Shown here: piece by piece, positions 50,014 to 61,656 of the stretch
How the letters are laid out: the number at the start of each line of letters is the position of its first letter
Numbering within the stretch: position 1 is the stretch's first letter
Translations under genes and position numbers: made by a program
The notes under the pieces: generated by a model
Database searches by the model: none
What the model was told of the DNA's origin: nothing
What the model saw: the letters and a program-made list of their open reading frames with translations, nothing else
DNA from: Apostichopus japonicus
Lineage: Eukaryota; Echinodermata; Holothuroidea; Aspidochirotida; Stichopodidae
Direction: 5' to 3'
Length of the DNA: 64,000 bases
NCBI RefSeq assembly: GCF_037975245.1
Contig: NC_092580.1
Location: 33,133,001-33,197,000 of the forward strand

Positions 50014-52437
50014 ATGTCGAATCCACTTTTCGTAATCGTTAGTATAATTCTCGTTGCGTCGCCGTCATGTTTGGGCTGCTTGTGCACGGTAAATCCCTAT
50101 ACTACACCACGAGAAGAACTATACTGCGATGCATATTACGGTGAGTAAAAAAAAAATCATTAGTGTAATGTCTCCAAAAGCTGAGAATATCGTAAATACT
50201 TTAAAAAAGTATCAAAAGCACTTGAGCAGAACTGTGTGAGTGGACCAATCAGATTAATTATACCAAGAGACGACAGCATACTATGAGTGAGTCGTGAGTA
50301 TGTTTGTACATGGATGACGTGACCATTATTGGGCTGTATAGCATATTTGTTGCCTTTATACTGATGACCTGTAACTTCCTGTGTATTGCTTATTTATGTT
50401 TGGTTTTATAATATGGAAAATTATAATTAATTCGTAGGTCTACAAAGACAAATAATACCACAGTTCTCTTCGTGGTTTAACTTTTGCTGGACACTCACCC
50501 CTCCCCCTCCCCCTTCCCCTCCCCTCACGCTATGTGGCATTTTATCGCTAGAAACGAACCGACAGAGATTGTAAAATTAAGAATAATTGAAGACGATCAT
50601 TGCTGATGACCTGACAATTCGAGAAATTTCAAGTGATTGTTTCCTGGAACAGAACACACTTCCCCTTCATTCCCCCTCCCACGCCCTCAAACCATGGTCT
50701 CATATCACATTGCCCATCGGTCTGTTTACCTGGGGTTCTTCGTTAAATCTTTATTCTTTATTGTTTACTTGTTTCTGCCAGCCATTAAAGGAATGGTCGT
50801 GGAGAAGAAAGGTCCAACTAATCACATGATTGAGTATACGGTAGTCGTAGATAACGTTTTCAAAGGGCACAAATTTATGGCTCTCGGTGACGTCATAACA
50901 TTCAAGACACCTAGCTCCAGTACACACTGTGGTGTCACAACCATAGAAGAGGGTGTCAAGTATTTATTTATGGGTGAGTACAAATCTCGGTTTGCACTTG
51001 CCGACGATGTAAATACATTGTATGCTTAGTAATATGATATTGTTTTTGTTAAGTAATATATATGCCTTTTGTATAGGCACTCGCGATACCTCATGCGTAA
51101 GACCACTATGGTCACACGGTTATAGTCTCCATGTACGGGGACTGGGGTTGCCGACGATGTACATACATTGTGTGCATAGTAATCTGATATTGTTTTTGTT
51201 TAGTAAAAAATATTCCCTTTTGTATAGGGACTCACGAAACCTCATGCGTAAGACCGTCATGGTCACACGGTTACAGTATCGGTGTAAGGAGACTGGAGTT
51301 AATAGTGGCTCAAGTTGTTTGGTTTTCGTGCCCAGGTTCTATCTTGGGTGACTTTCTTACAAGTATCTTCATTCATGCACTTTCGTATCATAGGCTATAA
51401 ACCTGTATATAGCATCTATAGTAAGATCGGACTGGTGTTGAGATCAGACTGGAGTTAAGAGTGGCTCAAGTGGTTTGGTTTTCGTGCCCTGCAGACTCTA
51501 TCTTGGGTGCCTTTTCTTACAGGGGAGTCAAACCCTACCATCTTTATTGGTCTGTGTGATAGACATAAATCTCATGAACAACTTCCCCAAAACTAATAAG
51601 CAAAATCTTTCACCGTTTGACAGATATATCAGGAATTCCATGTACATTCAAACACAAGGCTAAAGACTTGATCAAGTTGAAATATCATATCATCGTGCCC
51701 CATGTACTTATATATTTCATTTTCTGTAATGGAGATGGGTTTTGCAATTGCGGAATCTATAGGCAGAGCTTTTTAAACTACGATATCTCCCAAATGTAGC
51801 AAGATTTTTCCTAGCTGTCTTGGGGAGTTCTTCTTCACAAAGTTCTCTGTCATATAAGCTTAAGAAAATGGGTTGGCTTTGTGTCTCCTTTAAAGCCCCT
51901 CTACACTTCTTCATGAGTAGTGCTATTACAGTTTGTTGCATTACTGTGAAATACAAATGTGCATTGCCCAAACAGATATATACTACATGAAAAATAGGCC
52001 AATTTCACATTCCTAAACTAGGTCAGTAATGTTGCCCCTTGAAATAGCTCAAGTATCAAAAGTACAGATTTAAGATAAGAAAGGTAAATCATATTTGTAC
52101 AACACAACTCCTAACGGGACTAAAATCTAACTTCAATATACATTAATGCATGTGTAGTAGCATAGTAACACATATGGGACAACATTGGTGAGCATTTTAG
52201 CATATTATCAGGTAATACTGTAAGGTATAACGACTAGTTGATTACTTTATTAACTTGCCAATTATTCCATTCTCTTTTATTTTGTCTTCGTCTCTTTGTT
52301 TGATAGGTCCACCTCCTATTCCAGGTTTTGGGTATGGCCTAACCATTTGTCAGTGGATCGAGAAGTTTACCAAACTCTCCGTTGAGGAGAAAGACGGACT
52401 GAGAGGAGAGTACAACCGTTTTTGTCCTGGCGCTTAA
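50014..52437 (+). CDS. TIMP-like single-domain secreted protein, copy 1
   Basis: TIMPs bind the active site of metalloproteinases through a mature N-terminal Cys-x-Cys (family knowledge). Exons 50014-50140, 50782-50973, 52307-52437 give 149 residues. Residues 1-21 are a signal peptide ending SCLG, so the mature protein starts CLC, as TIMPs require. Cysteines at mature positions 1, 3, 17, 71, 100 and 125 nearly match the six of the human N-TIMP domain (1, 3, 13, 70, 99, 124). Other family features: VFKGHKFMALGDVITF and HCGV. The C-terminal six-cysteine domain is absent, as in some other invertebrate TIMPs. Position 2, which sits in the protease S1' pocket, is Leu (Thr or Ser in human TIMPs). 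A splice acceptor (TTTTCAG) lies 7 bases before the ATG, so a 5' UTR exon exists upstream. Sea-cucumber tensilins are TIMP-related; whether this is one cannot be told here. Confidence 0.88.
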
Positions 52438-53948
52438 TAATCTTTTCCACACCTTTAATGTACCTCTTTTTATTCGTTAGCATGTGACGTATACCTATGT
52501 ATGTGGTATAATGGAAAAACATTAACATTAATTATCTCGTATTTTAAGTATGTCGTCTGTCTGTCCATCCGTGCGTGCGTGCCTGTGTATGAATGTCTGG
52601 ATGTCTATCTACATGTCTGTCCGCAAGATCTTTATTAACAGAAAACCAACTTGCTGTTATATTTCCGCATAATGGAGTTTGATGAGGTAATATTATCAGA
52701 ATTTTTGTGTATATGTCTGTGGATAGGCCATATCGATTTTTATGGACACAGAAATATCCAATCTGATAGAGGTCTCTAAGCTGATTAAAAAGTTTCTTCA
52801 AGATAAGAATGTGTTCTTGCAAAGAGGAAATAAAGGTATAGAATTCTTATGTCTGGTTCTCCGTAGAAGTCATCGAAACTTCATTGCATTTTAAACAATT
52901 TGCAAAAGCATCCGACCTTATCTTTGGACAAAAAGAGGGCCGTATCCTACGAGGGAGGAGGGGGGGGACCACCCCCTGATATTTCCACTTCATGTACCAA
53001 TGAAAGTACGCCTACCATAATGTGAACGCATGGGCAGAAAGCGCTATTTCATTTAGTTTCAGTGAAATGTTCATATCATTTCAATAGTCAGTATAGTGTG
53101 CTACCTCAATATTCTTGTCACGTATTTTTGGCATGGCGTTCAAACAGAACACAGGGTTTATTTTCACCGATCTTCACGTATCATGCACAATCGGGGGTGT
53201 GATGACCGTGTATTTGTTTGTTTTGTCACGAGTTTTGTTATAATAACAATAAACGTATAGAGAGCTCCTAAGATTGACCCTGTGTGAACAGTTGCATAGC
53301 AGTCCAATGTGAAAGTAAGGTTCATAAATATATTTATTACGTCTATGTGTTTTATGTAGGTCTATCAGTTCAATTGTTAGCCCCTTTATCAGTGCCACAA
53401 CGTTTCAAGTATAAGAATATTGAGGTACTGCACGTACTTCAAAGTATGAGAATAGAATCCAAGCATGAAACCTCAGAGTATAATCTATATACACGATATA
53501 CAATACGACAGTGATCAGGAAGCACCAATCATTTCAAGCATCTGCTTCTTGTTGCTAAATCGATGTAGAGATATTTTGCAAGAGATTTAGAGATAAGTTA
53601 TAATCTTTACATTCAGTTGGACACTGTGCAAGACGTAAACTCTCGTGTCACTACATATAGCTACAGAAGCGTCCAAAATAGTCTCCTATGGCAACCTACA
53701 TTACAACGTGAGAAAAATCTTTAGGTTTTTTAGGGTTTTTATTACTTACCTGCTCTGAGTCTATATTCATCCACGATAGACGGCGATGAAAACAACGAAA
53801 TGATCATGTTTCTACATACGACAGATTGCGTTGTTATTGCTCATGGCAACACTTTGACATGAAACAATAACTAACGCGTCGTTAAACAGATGTTCACATT
53901 TGACATTTAATGACAATATAATCCTTATATGTTATCATTTCACTCCTC

Positions 53949-54055
53949 ATTAATATTTTCCGGTATTTTCATGTCTTTGTACATTCCAAAACTGACTATA
54001 TATATATATATAGTCAGTTTTGGAATGTACAAAGACATGAAAATACCGGAAAATA

Positions 54056-54060
<5 letters not shown>
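53949..54060. repeat. Perfect 112-bp palindrome centred on (TA)8
   Basis: Arms of 48 bp (53949-53996 and 54013-54060) are exact reverse complements around 16 bases of alternating TA, which are themselves self-complementary. Arm runs from ATTAATATTTTCCGG to CCAAAACTGAC. Unit A has only the left arm (45189-45234), then a TA array. Confidence 0.97.

Positions 54061-54144
<84 letters not shown>
54058..54144. repeat. (AT)n microsatellite, unit B
   Basis: About 87 bp of nearly pure AT, directly after the palindrome and directly before the block homologous to 47521 of unit A. Confidence 0.97.
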
Positions 54145-54746
54145 GTTTGAAGGTCTTATACTTCGTATCAAAATTTACTTTGTGCCTTTAAGGTCACCCT
54201 TCAACGCTGGGAAACCAAACGAAGCCATATGGTGGGAAGGCTGCATGGCGCTGGTTGTGCAATTAGATGTGTTTGTGTCTTCAATGGTGTAAATAGCTCA
54301 AACAAATACTAACAACCGCAAATGAAAAATGGAAATTAATTTCATGTTTTGAACGACCAGCTAAAATTCAACGTTGGTTTAGGTTATTAAAGTCCAGGTA
54401 AAGCCGGGTTTATTTCTCTCAAATGGTTGATACGAGTAGCTATCATCCGCTTACGGTCTGGTTTCTTTATGCTTAATTTCATGCATTTTCTAGGAGTCTC
54501 CGTTCCCCCACCTCCCCCCCCCCCTAACCCTGCCGCTCGGCTCTGCTACTCTTCCTCGGGATCGATTGATTTGATACAGTGTTCTGTAGACATTTGAAAG
54601 ATCAAGAAAAGCGCGGGTCGAAAAGTTTCGAAATCAACTCGCTAACCTATATGTATACAAACCGGCTTCCGTGGGTTTTATACCCATCGCAGTCATTTAT
54701 TGTTAGTATCAGTTTATTATATAAACAGGCAAGCATACTCCTAAAC

Positions 54747-56582
54747 CAGTGGCGTAGCTACGGGGGGCGTGGGGGCGACAGCCCCCCCCCCCATGAAACT
54801 TGTCGCCCCTCCAGTCGCCCCCCCCCACTGGGATTTTGGATGTCGGAAAAAAATTACATGTGCGAAAAATATATCATTGGTCTGAATGGTCTCGAATCTC
54901 CATGATGACCACTCATGAACGACCCTTCGGCCGCTGACCGGCAGTAGGCTATAGTTGCTGAAAAACCTGACGTGACATAGCGCATAGGCCGAGAAGTCTA
55001 CAGTAGTCGCACTGTACTGAAAACGCATGTTAACGACCGTCGAATAATATAATTCCTGCTCTACAAGACTACAAAACACATAATATTTACTACTGAATCT
55101 GTGTGTTCGACTGTTCGGGCAAACTTTGCCTTTGTCACTCTTTTTTAAAATATCCATAATCCCTAACATACAAATAAATACTAATACAAACAGCCAATCA
55201 GTATCTTGTAACCAGTACACATTAACTGATCAAATAAGCTAGTGAGCAATACTATACCCTTATAGAAAGGTGGTTTCCAGGTGCCAAAGAAGATGTTAAA
55301 AGGTAAAAAATGCTGACATCATACACATGTTTCTCACATCATTGCTCGCGTCATTGCCTCGATACCCTGTTACATTTTCAATCGGGTTTTCACTTCTGGG
55401 ACGTACCATGATGCTCTTAAAACCGCTAAAAAAACAAATTTTCAAGAAAGGAGACAACACTATCGCTGAGAACTGCCGGCCAACAGTGGCGGAGCGTACA
55501 AACAGTCAGGGGAGCGGATGCCCCCTCCCCCCCCCCCCCCCGACGGACTCAAATGGACTGCTGGCGCCCTTTTCAGCTTTTTAGCACTTTTTACTTATTC
55601 GCGATTATTGACTTTTTTATTGCACTCTCATCTACCTATCGACATTTGTCACATTTTGTTGGTGTAGTTTACTGACAAAATGCTCTAACGTACGGCGGTA
55701 TTTAATTTATCGGCACTTAATTCTGTTGCACGAAACTCTTTCCAAGAACTGTACAGGGTTTTCGATCTATTTTTTTCGAAAACATGAGCACTCACAAAGA
55801 TACAACAGGGATTGTGATGAAGCGCATTTACTTTCAACACCCATATAAACTTCCGACTTGTCACAATTGGCGATGACACATATTTATTCTTCGTTTATCT
55901 GCAAATTAGCAAGGCCCGGAAAGGGTCATTTCCGGCGATCTAGGGAATATCTTTACTCAAAAAAATTCTGTACGCTCCGCGCCAACCTGTGGTGGCGCTC
56001 CGCTTAGATAGTGTCGAAAGCGCCCCTACAGGCCATTCTCGCCCCCCTGACCAATACCCCTAGCTCCGCCACTGCCGGCCAATCAGTCTATCACCCTAAT
56101 GATATTTCAGACGCAATCTTTGATGTCAGTTTGACATATAGTTCGGTCATTTCAGTATGTTACTTGGCTGAAAGCCTAGTCAATCTTTTTTTATTTTCCA
56201 CGCGCAATTTGCAGATTTGTCGAAAAATGTCAATGCCGGTGTCAAACTCACAAAAGATATGTCATGATATTTCAAAGTAACTTACCAGATTGTTTTATTT
56301 TTTTTTATTTCACTAAACTATTTGATGACCATATCAAAACATGGGATCTCAAAATAAAGGATGTTGAGAAAACTTTAGAGCAGCTTAGAAGGCCTGGGAA
56401 GTGTCATTTCCAACGATCTAGGAGGCCTTTTTAGTTAAACATTTTCGGTACGCTGCGCGCCAACTCATGGTGGCGCTCCGCTTAGATAGTAACAAGAAAA
56501 TGGTCAAGCCCCCCAGGAAATGTTCAAGCCCCCCCCCAGCGCCCCCCCCCCTCCCACTGAAAAAATCCTGGCTACGCCACTG
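54747..56582. mobile_element. hAT-like element in unit B, 1836 bp including a nested MITE
   Basis: Starts CAGTGGCGTAGCTACGG and ends TCCTGGCTACGCCACTG. The 8-bp duplication TCCTAAAC is perfect on both sides (54739-54746, 56583-56590). No transposase is readable. Contains the module with CGCTGCGCGCCAAC and GGTGGCGCTCCGCTTAGATA near its right end. Confidence 0.94.
55484..56074. mobile_element. hAT-type MITE nested inside 54747-56582
   Basis: 591 bp, starts CAGTGGCGGAGCG, ends TAGCTCCGCCACTG. The 8-bp duplication CCGGCCAA is perfect (55476-55483, 56075-56082). Confidence 0.95.
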
Positions 56583-56592
56583 TCCTAAACTC

Positions 56593-56945
56593 TTCTCTTC
56601 TTCGAAGTGATATCGCAGATCTAACCTTGGTCCTACTCCAGTGGACATATATTGCTTATTACTATTATTACATCTATCTCTTTGTGTTCACCATGCTCAT
56701 TAACCTGTCTGTATTCTGTGCGTGTTTTTGCCCCTTCTGTTACTGTTACTTGTCATTCAGCCTTCGAAGAAAATCCTGCTAGGATCGAAACGTCAGGCCA
56801 ACTCACTTTTACACAAATGGTGAAAGGTATAATATTGTAAAACAAAGGTCGTGTATGAAATCAAACAAGAAGGCAGGCTATGTCGTTTGACGAAAGTGAT
56901 TTGCTGGTTTCTTGGATCATAGCCATGTGACATTATAGCAAAACC
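56593..56945. repeat. Dispersed repeat, partner at about 61330-61525
   Basis: Both copies contain CAGATSTAACCTTG, CTCYAGTGRACA, TGAAATCAAACAAGAAG and GTTTGCTGGTTTC. This copy also holds the CCTGCTAGGATCGAAACGTC sequence of the foldback at 12.9-13.1 kb. Confidence 0.7.
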
Positions 56946-56970
56946 AATGAATTATCTTGTATACTAAAAC

Positions 56971-57180
56971 CGGTGCTGTGGCCGAGTGGATAAATGCGGT
57001 GGCATTTGAGGCAATGAGGCTTAGCAATCGGGAGGTTCGGGGTTCGATTCCCGGCCGGGTCATATATAGTAAGGTCGGTTTTTCACCCAAGAGCAACTTA
57101 CCGTTTTCCCATCTGAAATGACTCTCTAAAATTTAGTTTCTCCCACATTTCTGGTCGCTTAAAGCGTCCCAAAAATAACT
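56971..57180 (+). repeat. tRNA-derived SINE (Leu/Ser-type head) with conserved 3' block
   Basis: Head 56971-57062 has A-box TGGCCGAGTGG and B-box GGTTCGATTCC with a 4/5-paired T stem and a long variable region, as in Leu/Ser tRNAs. The acceptor pairing is poor. The body continues into GGTCGCTTAAAGCGTCC and AAAAATAACTGCTG, shared with 48650 and (inverted) 46700. Confidence 0.7.
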
Positions 57181-57696
57181 GCTGAATATTATTGTATTTA
57201 TTTTTTATTAGAAGGAGGAAATGGCTTGCGGTCCTTCCAAATGTGTGTATGTCTGTCTGTCTTTCTGCATGTTTTTTTTTTATATTTTGCAAGTTCTTTA
57301 TTAATAGAACACCAAGTTGATGGTATATTTCCGCATTTTATGAGGTAAAATAATAAGCATTATATGTTTATGCATTCGTAGATAGGCCTTATCGATTTTC
57401 GTATCCCATTTGATCGAGGCCTCTTGGCTGATTCAAACGTCTCTTTAAGATAAGAATGTGGGTTGAAGAAGCAAATAAAGGTAGAATTCTTATTTTGGGG
57501 TTTCCGTGGAAGTTATTGAACTTCATTGCATTCTAAATTATTTGCAAAGCATCCTATCATATCAAGGAAGGAATGTTCACAGCCTTTGGACAAAGGCCCA
57601 TTATATACAGGTAAAATTTACAGGTAAAAATAAGGTTTTGCAATACTCTTTTAATTGTAGTACATTTTAGGAGTGTTTAGGGAGTGTTAGGGAGTG

Positions 57697-57768
57697 TTAG
57701 GGAGTGTAAGCTCAGTGGTTAACGCCGGTGCCTTTCAATCATAAGGTCCCGAGTTCGAGTCACTCCAA
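57697..57768 (+). repeat. tRNA-like sequence after a 10-bp tandem repeat
   Basis: Preceded by four GGGAGTGT-type short repeats (57669-57705). A-box-like TAAGCTCAGTGGTTAACGCC and B-box-like GAGTTCGAGTC. Weak stems, so not a functional tRNA. Confidence 0.4.
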
Positions 57769-57977
57769 GATTAATGTATGTCGTTCAGTTACAGAGTTGT
57801 TTACAATTGACAATTCATAATCATGGGCGTTAAAATATGAATCTAAGAGACCGACTTCAGTCAGCTTGCGGCTTTGATAAGCCAATGATGGCTTCTTTGC
57901 GAGTTCCTGCTTGCAGGAGGATCTAAAATACAAACATACAATTCCTTACTTCTGTTTCTGTATTTTCAGATCTGAAA

Positions 57978-60585
57978 ATGTCGAATCCACTTTTCGTAAT
58001 CGTTAGTATAATTCTCATTGCGTCGCCGTCATGTTTAGGCTGCTTCTGTAGGGTAAATCCCCATATTGCACCACGAGAAGAACTATACTGCGATGCATAT
58101 TACGGTGAGTAAAAAAAATATCATTAGTGTAATGCATGTTTTACTTTATAAATAATACGCATAATAGTGCTTCGTAAAAGATCAGGTTAATTCATAGTGT
58201 AATATTGTAATGAAAAAAACAAGAGTTGAACAAATATTTATTTGGAAACTTCAAGATCCGATCACGAATTGTATCACGCATCGATCACCCATCACGCACG
58301 ATGAGACGGACGCTCCTGTTTTTTATCACATGCACGGTACGGTACTACTATGGCAACATATGCGTGCGGAACGCGAAAAGAGTTTGTCGATAGGTGCGAC
58401 TTTTGTACATTACTAAATTATATGCTATATCAGATTTTAGTTCAACAAAAAGTACTCTAGTTTTGACTTTCAGAAACGTCTCACGAACCCCCTGGGCTGG
58501 ACTCACGCACCCCATGGGGGTCATGAAGCCCAGTTAGGGGACCACTGGTGTAATGTCTCCAAAAGCATGACAATACTGAAAATTCTTTAGAAAGCACTTG
58601 AGCAGAACTGTGCATGTGAGTGGACCAATCAGATTAATTATACCAAGAGACGACATAATACTATGTTCGTACATGGATGACGTGACCATTATTTGACTGT
58701 ATAGCATATTTGTTGCCTTTATACTGATGACCTGTAACTTCCTGTGTATTGCTTATTTATTTTTGGTTTTATAATATGGAAAATTATAATTAATTTGCAA
58801 GTCTACAATTACAAATAATACCACAGTTCTCTTCGTGGATTAACTTTTGCTGGACACTCACCCCCTCCCCTCCCCCGTCCTCTCCCGATATGTGGCATTT
58901 TATCGCTAGAAACGTAACCGACCGAGATTGTCAAATGAAGAATAATTGAAGACGATCATTGCTGATGACCTGCAAATTCGAGAAATTTCAAGTGACTTTT
59001 TCTTGAAACAGAACACACTTCCCCTCCTTTCCCCCTCCCACGTCCTCGAACAATGGTCTCATATCACCTTGCCCTTCTATCTGTTTACCTGGGGTTCTTC
59101 GTTTATCTTTATTCTTTGTTGTTTCATTCGCTTTTGCCAGCCATTACAGGAATGGTCATGGAGAAGAAAGGTCCAACTAATCACAACATGATCGAGTATA
59201 CGGTAGTCGTAGATAACGTTTTCAAAGGGCACAAATTTGTGACTCTCGGTGACGTCATAACATTCAAGACACCTAGCTCCAGATCAGAATGTGGTGTCAC
59301 AACCATAGAAGAGGGTGTCAAGTATTTATTCACGGGTGAGTACAAATCTCGGTTTGCACTTGCCGACGATGTACAGACATTTTGTGTATAGTAATCTGAC
59401 TTTGTTTTTGTTTAGTAATATATATTCCCTTTCGTAAGGGCTCGCGATACCCCTCATGCGTAATACCACCATGGTCACACGGTTACAGTCTGCATGTAAG
59501 GGGACTGGGGTTGCCGACGATGTACAGACATTATGTGTATAGTAATCTGACTTTGTTTTTCTTTAGTAATACATATTCCCTTTCGTACGGTCACACGGTT
59601 ATGTAGTCTGCATGTAAGGGGACTGGGGTTGAGAGTGGCTCAAGTGGTTTGGTTTTCGTGCCCTGCAAACTCTATCTTGGGTGCCTTTTCTTACAGGGGA
59701 GAAAAACTCTACCATCTTTATTGGTCTGTGTGATAGACATAAATCTCATGAACAGCTTCCCCAAAACTACTAAGGAAAATCTTTTCCCATTTGACAGATA
59801 TATTATGATTTGATGTACCTTCACACACAAGGCTAAAAACTTGATCAAGTCGAAATATCATATCATCGTGCCCCATGTACTTACATATTTCATCTTCTGT
59901 AATGGAGATGGGTTTTGCAATTGCGGAATCATTAGGCAGAGCTTTTTAAACTACGATATCTCCCAAATGTAGCAAGATTTTTCCTAGCTGTCTTGGGGAG
60001 TTCTTCTTCACAAAGTTCTCTGTCATATAAGCTTAAGAAAATGGGTTGGCTTTGTGTCTCCTTTAAAGCCCCTCTATACACTTCTTCATGAGTAGTGCTA
60101 TTACAGTTTGTTGCATTACTGTGAAATACAAATGTGCATTGCCCAAACAGATATATACTACATGAAAAATAGGCCAATTTCACATTCCTAAACTAGGTCA
60201 GTAATGTTGCCCCTTGAAATAGCTCAAGTATCAAAAGTACAGATTTAAGATAAGAAAGGTAAATCATATTTGTACAACACAACTCCTAACGGGACTAAAA
60301 TCTAACTTCAATATACATTAATGCATGTGTAGTAGCATAGTAACACATATGGGACAACATTGGTGAGCATTTTAGCATATTATCAGGTAATACTGTAAGG
60401 TATAACGACTAGTTGATTACTTTATTAACTTGCCAATTATTCCATTCTCTTTTCTATTGTCTTCGTCTCTTTGTTTGATAGGTCCACCTCCTATTCCGGG
60501 TTTTGGGTATGTCCTAACCATTTGTCAGTGGATCGAGAAGTTTACCAAACTCTCCGTTGAAGAGAAATGTGTTCTGAGCGGATGA
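57978..60585 (+). CDS. TIMP-like single-domain secreted protein, copy 2 (early stop)
   Basis: Exons 57978-58104, 59141-59335, 60482-60585 give 141 residues. Same signal peptide as copy 1 (one V to I change), mature start CFC with Arg at position 4 instead of Thr, an extra Asn codon in exon 2, and the same exon phases. Copy 1's Glu141 codon is TGA here. Copy 2 therefore lacks the last 8 residues, including the sixth family cysteine, although the following eight codons and the old TAA remain intact. A new cysteine (residue 137, EEKC) arises 5 residues before the stop. So it may be a decaying gene, or a working protein with a moved disulfide. A hAT-type insertion sits in intron 1. An acceptor TTTTCAG before the ATG is conserved, so an upstream 5' UTR exon is expected. 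Confidence 0.78.
58135..58547. mobile_element. hAT (Charlie-like) insertion in TIMP-like copy 2 intron 1
   Basis: Right end, read inward on the minus strand, is CAGTGGTCCCCTAACTGGGC, the common hAT-Charlie style terminus. GTGTAATG flanks both ends (58127-58134, 58548-58555). In unit A the same place has one GTGTAATG (50163-50170) and no insertion. The left terminus (CATGTTTTAC) is decayed. Confidence 0.93.
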
Positions 60586-61594
60586 TACAACCGTTTTTGT
60601 CCTGGCGCTTAATAATCTTTTCCACACCTTTAATGTACCTCTTTTTTATTCGTTAGCATGTGACTTTTTCCTTTGCTTTAAGAAATCGCATATTGCCCAC
60701 ACACACTATCGTAGAAGTATTTTCATCTATATCGTTTTCCCACTGAGGTATTTAAACTCTATTGTTATAACATATTGAATGATTTGTACTTGAGAGACGG
60801 GCTTTATTGCTTCTACCCTAGAGAACCTATAGTATAGGAGAGATCGGCCAACCATTGTTATAGGGTCTCTTCTTATGGGTAGTGTCAAGCACCTTTATGG
60901 AAAGGTCAAAGGTGGATCAACGATTATATAAAGCAGAGGGTGTGGCTATAGGCTGCGGTCGTTGAAGCCGACTGCCATGTAAGGAGATCTGTGGTGCTAC
61001 CCCAGAAAAAGGAAAGGTTTAGATGTCAAACGATGCATTATAAGGCACATTTAGACTATCAGTTAGGTCTATAATTAGGTTTAGACGCGACATGATAGGC
61101 CTCAGTCCATAGGAATACAAACCCCTCTCCTATCCCGCTATCATCCTTTCTGAAATAGAGGGAATTGATATACCTCCTTACTCTATAACTCTGAGCATGT
61201 TGTTGGATATAACGAGGTCTGACACGTAAAAACGTACAGATCGGCTTGCGAACTCTTCAGCCATTATTGATTAACATTATGTTCCATTTTTTTTTCTTGT
61301 GTGAATTTGTATGAACAGGTAAGTATACAGCATCCTGAAACGTTCTCTCTTTCGTTGTCATATAGCAGATGTAACCTTGTTCTTACTCTAGTGAACACAT
61401 ATTGTTTATCGTGTAAGGTAATTTCGGCAAACCCAAAGTGGAGATTCATACATGAAATCAAACAAGAAGAGTTCAAGGAGACAATGTCTTAGGAATAAAG
61501 CGGTTTGCTGGTTTCCTTGAAAATGCGGTATAATGGAAAAACATATATTTAAAATTAGTTATCTCGTATTAAGTCGGTCGTCTGTCTGTCCATC

Positions 61595-61656
61595 CGTGCG
61601 TGCGTGCGTGTGTGCGTGCGTGCGTGCGTGTGTGCGTGCGTGCGTGCGTGTGTGTG
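61595..61656. repeat. (TGCG/TG)n microsatellite
   Basis: About 60 bp of CGTGCGTG with CGTGTGTG variants. Unit A has only a short version at about 52572. Confidence 0.95.

Noticed and set aside
50974-51029. Read-through of TIMP-like exon 2 into EYKSRFALADDV, also present in copy 2
   Set aside because: A good donor (GTGAGT) ends the exon at 50973, and joining to the exon at 52307 restores the N-TIMP cysteine spacing; the conserved read-through is due to intron similarity.
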